Of a stretch of DNA of 64,000 nucleotides, positions 26,695-37,400 are shown one piece after another. The DNA is from Hylemonella gracilis (GTDB taxonomy: Bacteria; Pseudomonadota; Gammaproteobacteria; Burkholderiales; Burkholderiaceae_C): contig NZ_CP031395.1 in the NCBI RefSeq assembly GCF_004328645.1, forward strand, positions 2,257,501-2,321,500, in the 5' to 3' direction. The position numbers were made by a program, and so were the translations under genes. The number at the start of each line of letters is the position of its first letter. The stretch's first letter is position 1. The notes under the pieces are model-generated. The model saw only the letters and a program-made list of their open reading frames with translations. It was not told where the DNA came from and did no database searches.

Positions 26695-27605
26695 GCCACT
26701 TCCTTTCGGCCGCCCCGGCCGAGCACGCCGGGCGGCAGCAGCACGGCGGCGATGGCCGCAGTCACGCAGACGATGGCCGCCCAGTCCTGCCAGTGCGGTG
26801 CCTCGCCGATCAGCAGGGCGGCGCTGAGCGTGCCCACCAGCGGGATCGCCATCACGCTCATGGCGCTGGTGGCCGGCGGCAGGTGGCGGGCCAGGCCGGT
26901 CCACAGGGTCTGGGCGAAGCCGTAGTTGATGAAGGCGGCATAGGCCAGGGCGAGCCACATGGGCCCGCTGAATTGCCAGGCTGGCCAGGGCTCGCTGGTA
27001 AAGGCGATGGCCCAGAGACAGAGGCTGGAGAGGATCATGCTCCAGATGGTCAGGGCCTCGAGCGGCAGGGTGAGGTGGGCGCGGCGCAGCAGCAGGGTGC
27101 CAATGGCCCAGCAGAGGGCGGCCAGCATCATCCAGACGATGCCCTGGGGGCGGCCCGACAGCGCGGCGAACTCGCTGGAGGCCAGCAGGGTGACGGCCGC
27201 CGCCACCGCGACCACGGCCAGCAGGGTGCGGCGCGTCAGCCGCTCGCCAAAAAGGAGCGCGCCCAGCAGCACGGTCCAGATCGGCATGGTGAAGCCGAGC
27301 ACGGCGGCGCGGCCCGAGGCCAGTTCCTTCACCCCGAGGATGGACAGCGCATGCCAGCCCAGGATGTTGGGCGCGCCGATGACCACGATGGCGCGCCACT
27401 CGCCGCCACCGCGTTCCCAGCGCGGCCACAGGCGCAGGCCCTGGGCGCGGTACCAGGCGTAGAGGAAGAGCGCCCCGCAGCTCATGGTGAGGGCGCGGAA
27501 GTACAGGGGTGACAGTTCCCGCAGCGAGAACTTCATCATGGGCCAGTTGAGACCCCACATGAGCGTGAGGATGACCAGGGCCGTCAGTTGCCGGGGCGAG
27601 ATCAC
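26691..27605 (-). CDS. EamA/DMT-family transporter
   Basis: This 304-residue membrane protein of the drug/metabolite transporter superfamily has ten hydrophobic segments in two EamA repeats (about residues 5-140 and 150-295). The start LTALVILTLMWGLNWPMMK is typical. The substrate is unknown. It lies between thyA and folA and overlaps folA by 4 bp. Placement in a folate operon is probably incidental but ensures co-expression. Confidence 0.88.
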   Translation of the reverse strand: MISPRQLTALVILTLMWGLNWPMMKFSLRELSPLYFRALTMSCGALFLYAWYRAQGLRLWPRWERGGGEWRAIVVIGAPNILGWHALSILGVKELASGRAAVLGFTMPIWTVLLGALLFGERLTRRTLLAVVAVAAAVTLLASSEFAALSGRPQGIVWMMLAALCWAIGTLLLRRAHLTLPLEALTIWSMILSSLCLWAIAFTSEPWPAWQFSGPMWLALAYAAFINYGFAQTLWTGLARHLPPATSAMSVMAIPLVGTLSAALLIGEAPHWQDWAAIVCVTAAIAAVLLPPGVLGRGGRKEVA

Positions 27606-27624
27606 GGATGCACCAGGCGCCGCT

Positions 27625-28476
27625 TCACACCGCGACCGGCGCCTTGATGGCCGGGTGGCACTGGTAGTCCAGCACCTCGAAGTCCCCGTACTGGTAGTCG
27701 AAGATCGAATCGGGTTGGCGCTTGATGTGCAGCACCGGGTAAGGATAGGGCTGGCGGCTCAGCTGCAGTTCCACCTGCTCGTGGTGGTTGCTGTAGATGT
27801 GGCAGTCGCCACCTGTCCAGATGAAGTCCCCCACGCCCAGGCCGCATTGCTGGGCCACCATGTGCGTCAGCAAGGCGTAGCTCGCGATGTTGAAGGGCAC
27901 GCCCAGGAAGATGTCGGCGCTGCGCTGGTAGAGCTGGCAGCTCAGCTTGCCCGGTTCACCGGCGACTTGCGAGGGCGCGACGTAGAACTGGAAGAAGGCG
28001 TGGCAGGGCATCAGCGCCATCTTGCTCAGCTCGGCCACGTTCCAGGCGCTGACGATGATGCGGCGCGAGTCGGGGTTGCTCTTGAGCGTCTTGATGACTT
28101 CGCTGATCTGGTCGATGTGCCCGCCATCAGGGGTGGGCCAGCTACGCCACTGCACACCATAGACCGGGCCCAGGTCGCCATCCTCGCGCGCCCATTCGTC
28201 CCAGATGGTTACGCCGCGTTCCTTGAGCCAGTTGTTGTTGCTCGACCCCGTGAGGAACCACAACAGTTCCTGGATGATGGACTTGAGGTGCACCTTCTTG
28301 GTCGTCACCAGCGGAAAGCCCTCGTTCAGGTCGAAACGCATCTGGTGGCCGAACACGCTTTTCGTGCCGGTGCCGGTGCGATCGGATTTGGCGACACCGT
28401 GCGTGTACACATGGCGCATGAAGTCTTCGTATTGGCTGCGCACGGGGCGCGCCCGGTGCACGGTCGGGGTAGTCAT
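27625..28476 (-). CDS. thyA: Thymidylate synthase
   Basis: This 283-residue ThyA makes dTMP from dUMP using methylene-tetrahydrofolate. Key features: the phosphate-binding DRTGTGT near residue 32, [11 protein letters not shown], the catalytic cysteine in [11 protein letters not shown] near 165, and [10 protein letters not shown] near the end. Length is close to the longer proteobacterial form (about 264 in E. coli plus a short insertion near 105-120). It heads the thyA-eamA-folA run, which ends at 26173. Confidence 0.97.
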   Translation of the reverse strand: MTTPTVHRARPVRSQYEDFMRHVYTHGVAKSDRTGTGTKSVFGHQMRFDLNEGFPLVTTKKVHLKSIIQELLWFLTGSSNNNWLKERGVTIWDEWAREDGDLGPVYGVQWRSWPTPDGGHIDQISEVIKTLKSNPDSRRIIVSAWNVAELSKMALMPCHAFFQFYVAPSQVAGEPGKLSCQLYQRSADIFLGVPFNIASYALLTHMVAQQCGLGVGDFIWTGGDCHIYSNHHEQVELQLSRQPYPYPVLHIKRQPDSIFDYQYGDFEVLDYQCHPAIKAPVAV

Positions 28477-28478
28477 GG

Positions 28479-29924
28479 TCAGCGATTCTCGGTGTGCAGC
28501 AGCTTGCCCGGGTTCATCAGATTCAGCGGATCCAGCGCCTGCTTGATGCTGCGCATCAGGCCCATTGCCACCGGCGATTTGTGCTCGGGCAGCTTGTCGA
28601 TCTTGAGGCTGCCGATGCCGTGCTCGGCGCTGATGGAGCCCCGGTAGCGGTCCACCACTTCGTACACCAATTGGTTCATCGGTGTTTCTTGCTCGGCCAA
28701 GAAACGTTTCTGGTCCTCGCCTTCGGGCGCTTGCACGTTGTAGTGCAGGTTGCCGTCGCCAAGGTGGCCGTAAGTGACGAGTCGGGCGCCAGGGAACTTC
28801 TGCTCGAGCAAGGCGTTGGTCTCCGCCACGAAGGCCGGGATGCGCGAGACATTGATTGAGATGTCGTGCTTGATGTTCAGCCCTTCCTGAGCCTGCGCGA
28901 GCGGAATGCTCTCACGGATGTGCCAGAGCGCCTTGGCCTGGGTCAAGTTCTCGGCCACCACGGCATCGCTCACGCAGCCAACGTCCATCGCGGCTTCGAG
29001 CAGGCGCTCGAATTGCGCGCGGGCGTGTTCGTCGGACTCGTTGTCGGAATTCTCGAGGACGACGCACCAAGGTGATTCCTGCCAGAAAGGCACGCGCTGC
29101 TGCGGGAAGTGCTTGTTCACCAGGCTCAGCGCGAACTGGCCCATGACTTCGAAGCCGGTCAGACCCGCGCTGAGGTGCTCGTGCGCCAGACCCAGCAGTT
29201 GCACTGCAGCCTCCAGCGAGGGCAGGGCGGCGAATGCCGTGAGCTGGCTCTTGGGCAGGGGATAGATCTTCATCGTCGCGCCAGTGATGATGCCCAGTGT
29301 GCCTTCGCTGCCGATGAAGAGGTGGCGAAGGTCGTAACCCGTGTTGTCCTTGCGCAGACCCGTCAGGCCATCCCAGATCTCGCCCTGGGCAGTCACGACT
29401 TCCAGGCCCAGGCAGAGCTCGCGCGTGTTGCCGTAGCGCACAACCTGGGTGCCACCGGCATTGGTCCCGAGGTTGCCGCCGATGGTGCAACTGCCTTCGG
29501 AAGCCAGACTCAGCGGGAATAGGAAACCCGCCTTTTCGCATTGTTCCTGCAGTGTCTGGAGCACGCAGCCCGCGTCCACGGTGATGGTCATGTTGCCGGC
29601 GTCGAGCTGGCGCACCTTGTTCAGACGCGTGAGGCTGAGCACGACTTGAGTGCCGCTCGTGTCGGGTGTGGAGCCAACCACCATGCCGGTGTTGCCACCC
29701 TGCGGGACGATGGGCGCGCGGGCCGCGGTGCAGGCCTTGACCACGTTGGCCACTTCCTGCGTGGAAGCTGGACGTACCACGGCCAGCGCGGTGCCGCGCA
29801 CACGGCCCCGCCAATCCAGTTCCCAGGCGCGCAGGTCCGCGCCATCGTCCTGCGTGAGCACGTGGTCCTGGCCGACGATGCGGCGCAATTCGGCGATCAG
29901 ACGGGAGGTCGATTCGGCAGTCAT
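28479..29924 (-). CDS. FAD-binding oxidase, GlcD/D-lactate dehydrogenase type
   Basis: This 481-residue flavoprotein has a PCMH-type FAD-binding domain (about residues 40-225, with [21 protein letters not shown] and [12 protein letters not shown]) and a C-terminal FAD-oxidase domain that ends near [10 protein letters not shown]. The family includes glycolate oxidase subunit GlcD, D-lactate dehydrogenase and D-2-hydroxyglutarate dehydrogenase. No glcE or glcF is adjacent, so a stand-alone D-2-hydroxyacid dehydrogenase is most likely. Its start overlaps the DUF2069 stop by 4 bp, and its stop lies 2 bp before thyA. Confidence 0.88.
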   Translation of the reverse strand: MTAESTSRLIAELRRIVGQDHVLTQDDGADLRAWELDWRGRVRGTALAVVRPASTQEVANVVKACTAARAPIVPQGGNTGMVVGSTPDTSGTQVVLSLTRLNKVRQLDAGNMTITVDAGCVLQTLQEQCEKAGFLFPLSLASEGSCTIGGNLGTNAGGTQVVRYGNTRELCLGLEVVTAQGEIWDGLTGLRKDNTGYDLRHLFIGSEGTLGIITGATMKIYPLPKSQLTAFAALPSLEAAVQLLGLAHEHLSAGLTGFEVMGQFALSLVNKHFPQQRVPFWQESPWCVVLENSDNESDEHARAQFERLLEAAMDVGCVSDAVVAENLTQAKALWHIRESIPLAQAQEGLNIKHDISINVSRIPAFVAETNALLEQKFPGARLVTYGHLGDGNLHYNVQAPEGEDQKRFLAEQETPMNQLVYEVVDRYRGSISAEHGIGSLKIDKLPEHKSPVAMGLMRSIKQALDPLNLMNPGKLLHTENR

Positions 29925-30400
29925 GGCGTTGCGGAAGCAGTTTCGGACGTCCGGGGCTGGCGCGCGTCGCGCAGGCGCAGGCGGATGTGCAGCACGCAGC
30001 CGGTGAAGAGGGCCAAGCCCAGCAGGATTTCGGCCACCGCCAGCGCCACGACGCGGACGGGCTCACCGCTGGTGGCGCGGATCAGGCCTTCAAGGACGTA
30101 GAGCCAGACCAGCAGGCTTAACCAACGGTAGGTGTACATGCGGTTCTTCAGCAGGCCGGCCAGCGGCAGGCACAGGGGCAGCACCTTCACGGCCAGCGTG
30201 CCTCGGCCTATCGGTGCCAGCCACAGCTCCCAGGCCAGGCCCAGTGCGATCAGTGCGATCAGGCTGGCCACGGTCAGGCGACGGCTCAGATGGACGTGGG
30301 CGCGGGCCGCCGTGACCGGGGGGGTATGCGCGGTGTTCGCGTCACGGGCTGTTACGGAATCGGGGGGGTGTGCGAGTGCTTCGTCCATGGAGGCTGGCAT
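29921..30400 (-). CDS. DUF2069 membrane protein
   Basis: This protein of about 159 residues has four hydrophobic helices (from about residue 40 onwards) and the DUF2069 pattern LAWELWLAP, VLPLCLPLAG and RMYTYRW. Function is unknown, but the family is conserved in Beta- and Gammaproteobacteria. The N-terminus is variable: ATGs at 30445, 30400 and 30388 are all in frame and none has a clear ribosome site. It overlaps the flavoprotein gene by ATGA and is divergent from the YihY gene. Confidence 0.85.
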   Translation of the reverse strand: MPASMDEALAHPPDSVTARDANTAHTPPVTAARAHVHLSRRLTVASLIALIALGLAWELWLAPIGRGTLAVKVLPLCLPLAGLLKNRMYTYRWLSLLVWLYVLEGLIRATSGEPVRVVALAVAEILLGLALFTGCVLHIRLRLRDARQPRTSETASATP

Positions 30401-30409
30401 GATAGCGGG

Positions 30410-31636
30410 ATGCGGGCCCTCTTTCGTTTCTTCTCCAAATTGCACCGCCGGGTACGCGCCTTCGTCCAGGGCGTAGCGGGTTTTCCTTGGCGCAATACCG
30501 CGTGGACCTTGCGTGAGCGCTTCCGTGAAGACCGCTTGGGCCAGACCGCCGGCAGTCTGACCTTCACCACCACCATTGCCCTGGTTCCTCTGCTGACCGT
30601 GGCGCTGGCGCTGATCACCGCCTTCCCCATGTTCGCCAAGTTCCAGGACGTGCTGCAGAAGTGGTTGATCGAGAGCCTGGTGCCCGAGAGCATTTCCCGC
30701 CAGGTGTTTGCCTACATGAGTCAGTTTTCACGCCGCGCCGGGCGGCTGGGCTGGACCGGGCTGGGCGTGCTGTTCCTGACCGCGCTGGGGCTGATCTTCA
30801 CCATCGACCGCACCTTCAACGCGCTGTGGCGCGTGCAACGTCCGCGCGCCTTTGGGCAACGGTTGCTGGTTTACTGGGCAGCCATCACCCTCGGACCGTT
30901 GCTGATGATGCTCAGCCTGCTGGGAACGTCCTACCTTGGCCCGACGTCCAGCCTCTCACCCAGCTTGCGACTGGCACTCGATCTCTTCGAATCCCTGTCG
31001 GCGGCGCTGGCGCTGGCTGCGGTCTACCATTACGTTCCCAACACGCGCGTGAAGTGGATGCATGCCTGGACGGGGGCGATCTTTGCCACCGTGATGTTGG
31101 AGGCAGCCAAAAAGCTGCTGGCCTACTACCTCAAGGCCGTGCCGACTTATTCGGCGGTGTATGGCGCCTTCGCCACCGTGCCGATCCTGCTGATCTGGAT
31201 CTATACCGCCTGGGTCATCGTGCTGCTGGGTGCGGTGATTACCGCTTACCTGCCCAGCCTGCTGGCCGGGGTGGCACGCCGGGCGCCCGAGCCGGGCTGG
31301 CAGTTTCAGCTTGCCCTGGAGATGGTGCGGGTACTGGCCTTGGCGCGGCGCGCGCCCAGTCACGGCATGACGCTGATGCAGCTTTCGAGCAAGTTGCGGG
31401 TCGACCCACTGCAGCTCGAACCCCTGGCCGAGGTGTTGGAACGTCTGAACTGGGTGGGGCGGCTGGCCGGTGGCATGCGTGGCGAACCCATGCGTCTGGT
31501 GTTGCTGATCGACCCCGAGCGCGCGCTGCTGGCGCCGTTGGTGGATGCCCTGTTGCTGCCACGTCGTGCGGGGCTCTGGCGCAAGGCCAAACTTGATGAG
31601 CTGAACCTGCACGACGCGCTGGCGGCAACGCGCTGA
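30410..31636 (+). CDS. YihY/BrkB family inner membrane protein
   Basis: This 408-residue protein has the YihY domain with six membrane helices (about residues 45-280). Recognisable segments are AGSLTFTTTIALVPLL, a FTIDRTFN segment and LIWIYTAWVIVLLGA. A cytoplasmic C-terminal winged-helix-like region follows (about 295-400). The family was once labelled RNase BN, but that activity belongs to another protein. The function is unknown. The ATG at 30410 is 10 bp from the divergent DUF2069 start, so the two share a promoter region. Confidence 0.88.
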   Translation: MRALFRFFSKLHRRVRAFVQGVAGFPWRNTAWTLRERFREDRLGQTAGSLTFTTTIALVPLLTVALALITAFPMFAKFQDVLQKWLIESLVPESISRQVFAYMSQFSRRAGRLGWTGLGVLFLTALGLIFTIDRTFNALWRVQRPRAFGQRLLVYWAAITLGPLLMMLSLLGTSYLGPTSSLSPSLRLALDLFESLSAALALAAVYHYVPNTRVKWMHAWTGAIFATVMLEAAKKLLAYYLKAVPTYSAVYGAFATVPILLIWIYTAWVIVLLGAVITAYLPSLLAGVARRAPEPGWQFQLALEMVRVLALARRAPSHGMTLMQLSSKLRVDPLQLEPLAEVLERLNWVGRLAGGMRGEPMRLVLLIDPERALLAPLVDALLLPRRAGLWRKAKLDELNLHDALAATR

Positions 31637-31738
31637 GGCCAGCGCCGAGTTCGCCTGCGTGTACCGCAGGTTGGTTGTTGGCCTGCCGCCAGCAGGGGCG
31701 CTGTCGCAACACGTTGTACCTGAGCCGTAGCTCGCGGT

Positions 31739-32083
31739 TCAGAATGGGATCCTGCCGCTCCAGATGTCCTTGTACATGACCCAATCGCCCATGAAACTGT
31801 AGAGCGGGCGCTTGAAGCTGGCGGGTTTGTTCTTCTCGAACACGAAGTGGCCCACCCAGGCGAAACCGTAGCCGCAGAGCAGACCCGCGACCAGCCAGAA
31901 CCACCCCCCTGTGGCCAGCAGCAGGCCCAAGCAGATCAAGGCCAAGCTGCTGCCCACGAAATGCAGGCGCCGGCAGGTACGATTGCTGTGTTCGCCGAGG
32001 TAGAAGGGGTAGAAGTCGGCAAAACGCGTGAAGTCGCGGGGATCAATCCCGTCGGTGTTGCCGGCTTGCGTTGCATGGTTCAT
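31739..32083 (-). CDS. Mpo1-like (DUF962) membrane protein
   Basis: This 114-residue protein matches the Mpo1/YGL010w-like family. It opens DFYPFYLGEHSNRTCRRLHFVGSS with the conserved HxxxxNRxxHxxG-type pattern, followed by two hydrophobic helices (about 45-80) and FVFEKNKPASF. In yeast, Mpo1 is a dioxygenase that degrades 2-hydroxy fatty acids, and the conserved histidines are its iron ligands. A bacterial role is only inferred. AGGAGA lies 7 bases before the ATG at 32083. It is divergent from the cyclase gene. Confidence 0.85.
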   Translation of the reverse strand: MNHATQAGNTDGIDPRDFTRFADFYPFYLGEHSNRTCRRLHFVGSSLALICLGLLLATGGWFWLVAGLLCGYGFAWVGHFVFEKNKPASFKRPLYSFMGDWVMYKDIWSGRIPF

Positions 32084-32191
32084 GCTTGTCTCCTGAAATG
32101 AGGCGGTTGGGTTGGTGTCGCCCTGCTGATGCTGGAATGGGTGGCAGGTATAGTGCACCTCGCCCGAGGACAAGGCAAGAGAGGAAAGCAC

Positions 32192-34331
32192 ATGGGCCGG
32201 AATACACAGGCCGGCAAGGCCAGACAGACCGGTATGGCCGGCAAGGCGCAGGACGCCGCGCAAGCCCCTCGGGGTGCCCGGGGGCCGCGCTGGGTGTCCC
32301 TGCTGCTTGCGCTGGTCTCCGTGGTCGGGGTGGTGTGGCTCTACTACGCGCAGAACGATTTTCTGGAGAGCTTTGAGGCGCGCAGCTACGACTTGCGCTT
32401 CAAGAGCTTGCGCGGTCCCTTGCCGGTCCAGTCCGACATCACCATCATCGCCATCGACGACAAGAGCATTGCCGCGCTGGGGCGTTACCCATGGACACGC
32501 CAGCAGTATGTGCGCCTGCTGGACAAACTGGAGGCGATCAAGCCGCGGGTCGTTCTGTTTGATGTGTTTTTCCCCGAGCCGGAAAGCACGGAGGTGGACA
32601 ACGCGCTGGCCCGCGCGCTCGCGCGCGCAGGCAATGTGGTGTTGGCTTCGACCTTCGCCTTCGATGCGCAGGGCCGTGTGACCGGGCGCACCGGCAGCCT
32701 GCCCGCGCTGGAGGCGGCTGCGGCGGGGCGTGGTCACATCAATCTGAGGCCCGAGGACGATGGGGTGAACCGCCGCAACGACCTCCAGATCACCTACCAG
32801 GACGGCCCGTCCGGGCAGACCCGTCTGATGCCCGCGTTGGGCCTGTCCGCGGCGCTGTTCATGCTGGGCGCCGACACCTTTGGCGCGGAACCGTTCCGGG
32901 TCTGGATCGCGCGGGGCCAGGAACTGTTGCGCAGCGTGCCTGTCAACGGCGACGGTGCGCTGTGGATCAACTACCTGGGCTCGGCGGGTGCTTACCCGCG
33001 TGTCTCCTTCGTCGATGTGCTGGAAGGGCGCGTCGATCCGGTCCTGTTGCGCGACAAGGCTGTCTTCCTCGGCGCAACCGCGTTGGGGGTGTATGACATG
33101 CGGGTCACGCCCTTTCACCCCAACACGCCGGGGGTGGAAGTGCATGCCGCCGTTGCCGACAACATTCTGAGCCAGCGCTACATCCATCGCACGGGCATGC
33201 AGGCCCTGTTCGATCTGCTGATGATCGTGGTGATCGGCTTCCTGAGCTTCGCCTTCACGGCGCGTTTGCGCCTGCAGCGCGCCATTCCCGCCGTGCTGGG
33301 CCTGGTGGCGCTGTACCTGTGCCTCGCCTACGGCATGTTCCTGCAAGGGCAGTGGGTCAGCATGGTCTACCCGCCGGTGGCGGCCGTGCTGGCCTTGCTG
33401 CTTGGGGGGGCTGGCGTTTCATGGTGCTGGAGCGCAGTGCGCGGCAGATGCGCGCCATGTTTTCCAGCTATGTGTCCGGCAAGCTGGTCAATCAGCTGGA
33501 AGAGAACCCGGATGCGGCGCGCATCGGGGGGACAGCCGCGAGGTGACCGTGATGTTCACCGACATCAAGGGCTTCACTACCTTCAGCGAGCGCAACCCGG
33601 CCGAGGTGGTGGTGGACCGCCTGAACGAGTACCTGTCCGCCATGGTGCAGATCATCCACGCGCACGACGGGACGGTGGACAAGTTCATGGGCGACGGCAT
33701 CATGGCCTACTGGGGGGCGCCGCTGCCGCAGCCAGACCATGCCCGCCTGGCGCTGCGCTGCGCCCTGGGCATGAAGCAGAAGATGGCTGAGTTGACCGCC
33801 GCCTGGCAGGCACGGGGGGTGGAGCCTTTCCAGATACGGGGCGGCATTCTCAGTGGCCGGGTGGTGGCGGGCAACATCGGCTCGACCGGGCAGAAGATGG
33901 AATACACCGTGATCGGCGACACCGTCAACCAAGCCTCGCGCCTGGAGGGCGCGGGCAAGACCTACGGCATCGATTTCACGGTCGGGGAATCGACTCGGCG
34001 GCTGGTGGAGGCGAGCGCTGAATTCCGCTTCCGTCGCCTCGATTGCGTGCGCGTCGTGGGCAAGACCGAACCTGTGGAACTGTTCGAATTGCGGCCCGCC
34101 GCGCCCGCCTCGGCCGTGGCAAGCGCCGACCCGCTGGTCGAGCGCTTCGAGGCAGCCCTGGAGCACTACCGCGCGCGGCGCTGGGATGAAGCTGTGAATT
34201 CCTTCCGCATGCTGACGGCGGATTTTCCGGGTGATGGGGCGAGCAAGCTATATTTGCAACGCTGTATCGAATTCCAGGCTCGACCGCCTGGGGTGGATTG
34301 GGACGGGGTGTTCAATCGGCAGGAAAAATGA
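32192..34331 (+). pseudogene. CHASE2-domain class III adenylate cyclase, interrupted by two -1 frameshifts (probably sequencing errors)
   Basis: If one G is added in the run at 33404-33410 and one in the run at 33526-33531, a continuous 713-residue protein results. It has a first membrane helix (about residues 30-50), a CHASE2 sensor domain outside the membrane (about 55-340), three more helices (about 345-430) and a class III cyclase domain from about 450. The repaired junctions read GGGWRFMVLER and IGGDSREVTVMFTDIKGF, exactly the family pattern. Metal Asp (FTDIKGF), DKFMGDG and IGDTVNQASR are present, and the Lys favours ATP as substrate. Start ATG 32192 follows GAGGAAAG. It is followed by the large secreted protein gene. 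If the breaks are real, no cyclase is made. Confidence 0.88.
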
Positions 34332-34446
34332 GCCGCCGGACCGGCGCAAGTGCCGATGGACAAAACCCGTTCCGAGACGAAAACTCACGATGCCTAGCCA
34401 GTTCCTTCAAGTTTTTTTGCACGATTGCTTCGTTTCCAGAGGATCG

Positions 34447-37400
34447 ATGACCATGCGTTCCACCCTTGCCGCACTCAGGATGTTCTCCGCCAGCGCCCTG
34501 GTTTCGGGCTTGACGGCCCTGGGCAGCGCCGGTCTGGTGTGGGTCGGTTTGTCGGGGACCGTGCAGGCACAAACCCCGCGTGTGGAGTTCGTGCGCTCCG
34601 TGACCACGGCCGATTTGCGCAAGCTGCTGGGCATGGATGCGAAGCATCTGTACGTGGCGCGCAAGAGTGGCCAGGTGGATGCGTTGGATGTGGAATCCGG
34701 TCAGCTCGCCTTCACCCTGCAGGCGCAAGACCCCAAGGGCAAGAAACTGCTGGGCCGGGCCGAGGAGGCGGTCGCAGTCGGCGACACGATCTACGTGCTC
34801 GATGGCAGTGAAAACCGTGTCGTGCTTTACGGCCTGGATGGCAAGTTCAAGGGCACGATCGGCGGGCGTGGCGAGGCCGGTTTGTCCTCGCCTCAGGGCC
34901 TGGCGATCGCGGGCGGCATCGTCTACGTGGCCGACACGGGCAACCGCCGCATCCAGATGTACGGCGACAACGGGGTTTACCTGTCGTCGCTAGCCATCGA
35001 CCGCCATGCCGCGAACAAGGCCCTCAACGTCGATAAGTCGCCCTACAAGCTGGAGCAGCCCACGGGCGTTGCGGTCAGCCCCAAGGGGCAGATTTACGTG
35101 CTGGATGCGGCCGGCGGCATTTTCAGCGACCGCTCCCAGGTCAAGATCTATGCGGCAGACGGCCGCTTTCTGCGCGTGCTGCCCAAGAACGGCAAGCCCG
35201 CCGCCATGCTCATGGGGCCGGACGGCAGCGCCTACGTCACGGATGCGGCCGAGTTCACTATCCAGCGCTACCTGCCGGCGGGCGGACAGCCCAGCTATTT
35301 CGGCTCCAAGGGGGATGGGCGCGGGCAGTTCATGAGTCTGGCTGGCCTGGCCTTCGAGACGGACGATTCCGGCAACGTCTATGTCGGGGACCCGCAGCAG
35401 GGCCTGCTGCACCACTTCCGGGTGCCCGCAGCGCGCGCGGTGACCGCCGAGTTGGCCGATCTGCCACCCGTGGTGCGTGTGCGCCAGAGTCTGCCGCTGG
35501 CCGTCAGCCGCCTGGCCTGGGACGGCAAGGGCACCTTGGCCGGTGTCGCGCGAGGCAAGTCGGATGTGATCCTGCTCCACGCGGAGGGCAAGACCACCGA
35601 GCTCAAGCTCAAGAAAGGCCTGGAACCCTCCGCGCTGGCTTACGACAAGAGCGGCGCGCTCTGGATGCTGGAGCGCAAGAACGACAAGGTGCACAAGCTC
35701 GATGCGGCTGGCAACCCGGTGCTGACCATCGGCCGCAGTGGCAGCCGCAATGGTCAGTTCGATGAACCCGCCGATTTCGCCTTCGCCAGCGATGGCAGCC
35801 TCTACGTGGCCGACACGGGCAACAGTCGCATCCAGGGGTTCTCGCCGGATGGGGTGTTCTTCCGCGTGATTGACAAAGGCCTCAAAGACAAGCTGGACGA
35901 ACCCACGGCGCTGGTCATCGACGACAAGGACAACCTGCATGTGCTGGACGTCGGTCGCAACACCGTGACCGTGTACGGCCCCGACGGCACGCCGTTGCGG
36001 GAGTTCGGCAACGACCCGGCACGCGAGGACGAGCGCCTGCAAAAGCCGCAGGGCTTGTTGGTCACGCAGGAAGAAATCCTGGTGCTGTCGCCGGACCGTG
36101 TCAATGTGTATGGGCAACAGGGTGATCAGGCCGGCCGCTTGGTTCGCACCTTTGGCGCCGAGGGTAAGGAGGCCGGTGAGCTGGCCCGTGCGCAGACCAT
36201 CGCCGCACGCGACGCCAGCACCTTCTTCATCGCGGACGGCGAGCAGGCGCGCGTGCAGCTCTTCGCCGCCGGCTACCGCCCCAAGCCGCCGCAGGGCGTC
36301 AAGGCGTCGCCCGCCGTGCATGGCGTGGCGCTGAGCTGGACGGCTTCTCCGCTGAACTATGTGGGAGCCTATGCGGTCTACCGCTCGGAGCAGGAGGGCG
36401 GGCCATGGGAGCGGGTCGGGGTCAGCCCGAGCACGGCCTATGCCGACACCGGTCTGCAGCCTGGCGTCAAGTACCACTACCGCGTTGCGTCAACCACCCT
36501 CGCCGAAGCCCAGGAGGGCGCGTTGGGCACGGTGGTGGCCGCGGCGGCCCTGAAATACACCCCGCCGCCGCCGGACGAAGTGCAAGCCGACGCCACGCCG
36601 TCCAGCCTGCATCTGCACTGGAAACCCATGGACATGGTCTCGGCCTACCGTCTGTACGAGAAGGACGGTGACAAGTTCAAGCAGGTGGCGGAAAGCTCGA
36701 TCTCCGAGTTCCGGCGCGAAAAGCTGGCCTCCAGCACCGATTACAGCTACTGGCTGAGCGCGATCAGCATCGACGGGCTGGAATCGGAGAAGCGCCAGAT
36801 CCAGGCCAAGACCCAGGTGGACACCCGCCCGCCGCTGGAGATCGACGCCACGCAACTCGCCAATGTCTTCTCCAACAGCTACAAGCTCTACGAGCTGGAT
36901 GGCGTGGGCGTGGTCAAGCTGACGAACAACACGACCTCGCCGCTGACCAACGTCAAGGTCAGCTTCGTGTTGAACACCTTCATGGATTTCCCGACCGAAC
37001 AGCGTCTGGCCCTGCTGGAGCCGGGGGCCAGCGCCGAGGTGCCCCTCAAGGCGGTGTTCAACAACCGCATCCTGAGCCTGACCGAAGACACCCCGGTGCA
37101 AGCCAAGCTGGAGGCCAGCTATTTCGCTGAAGGGCAGGCCAAGACCTTCAGCCAAGTGCGCACCATCAGCATCTACGACAAACACCGCATGAGCTGGGAC
37201 GAGCCTGGGCGCTACGCGGCCTTCATCACGCCCAAGGACCCGCTGATCGTCAACTTCACGCGCTCGGTGGCCGCTGAGTTCGGCGCCGTCAAGGAGCCGA
37301 CGCTGATCGCCGCCGCGCTCTTCCAGACCCTGGGGGTGCTGGGCCTGACCTATGTGCAGGACCCGACCAACCCCTACCAGAAGACCTCGAACAACGTCTC

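Noticed and set aside
34990..36477. 495-codon minus-strand frame opposite the NHL propeller
   Set aside because: It is a shadow of the repetitive propeller codons, and the plus-strand protein has a signal peptide and domains.
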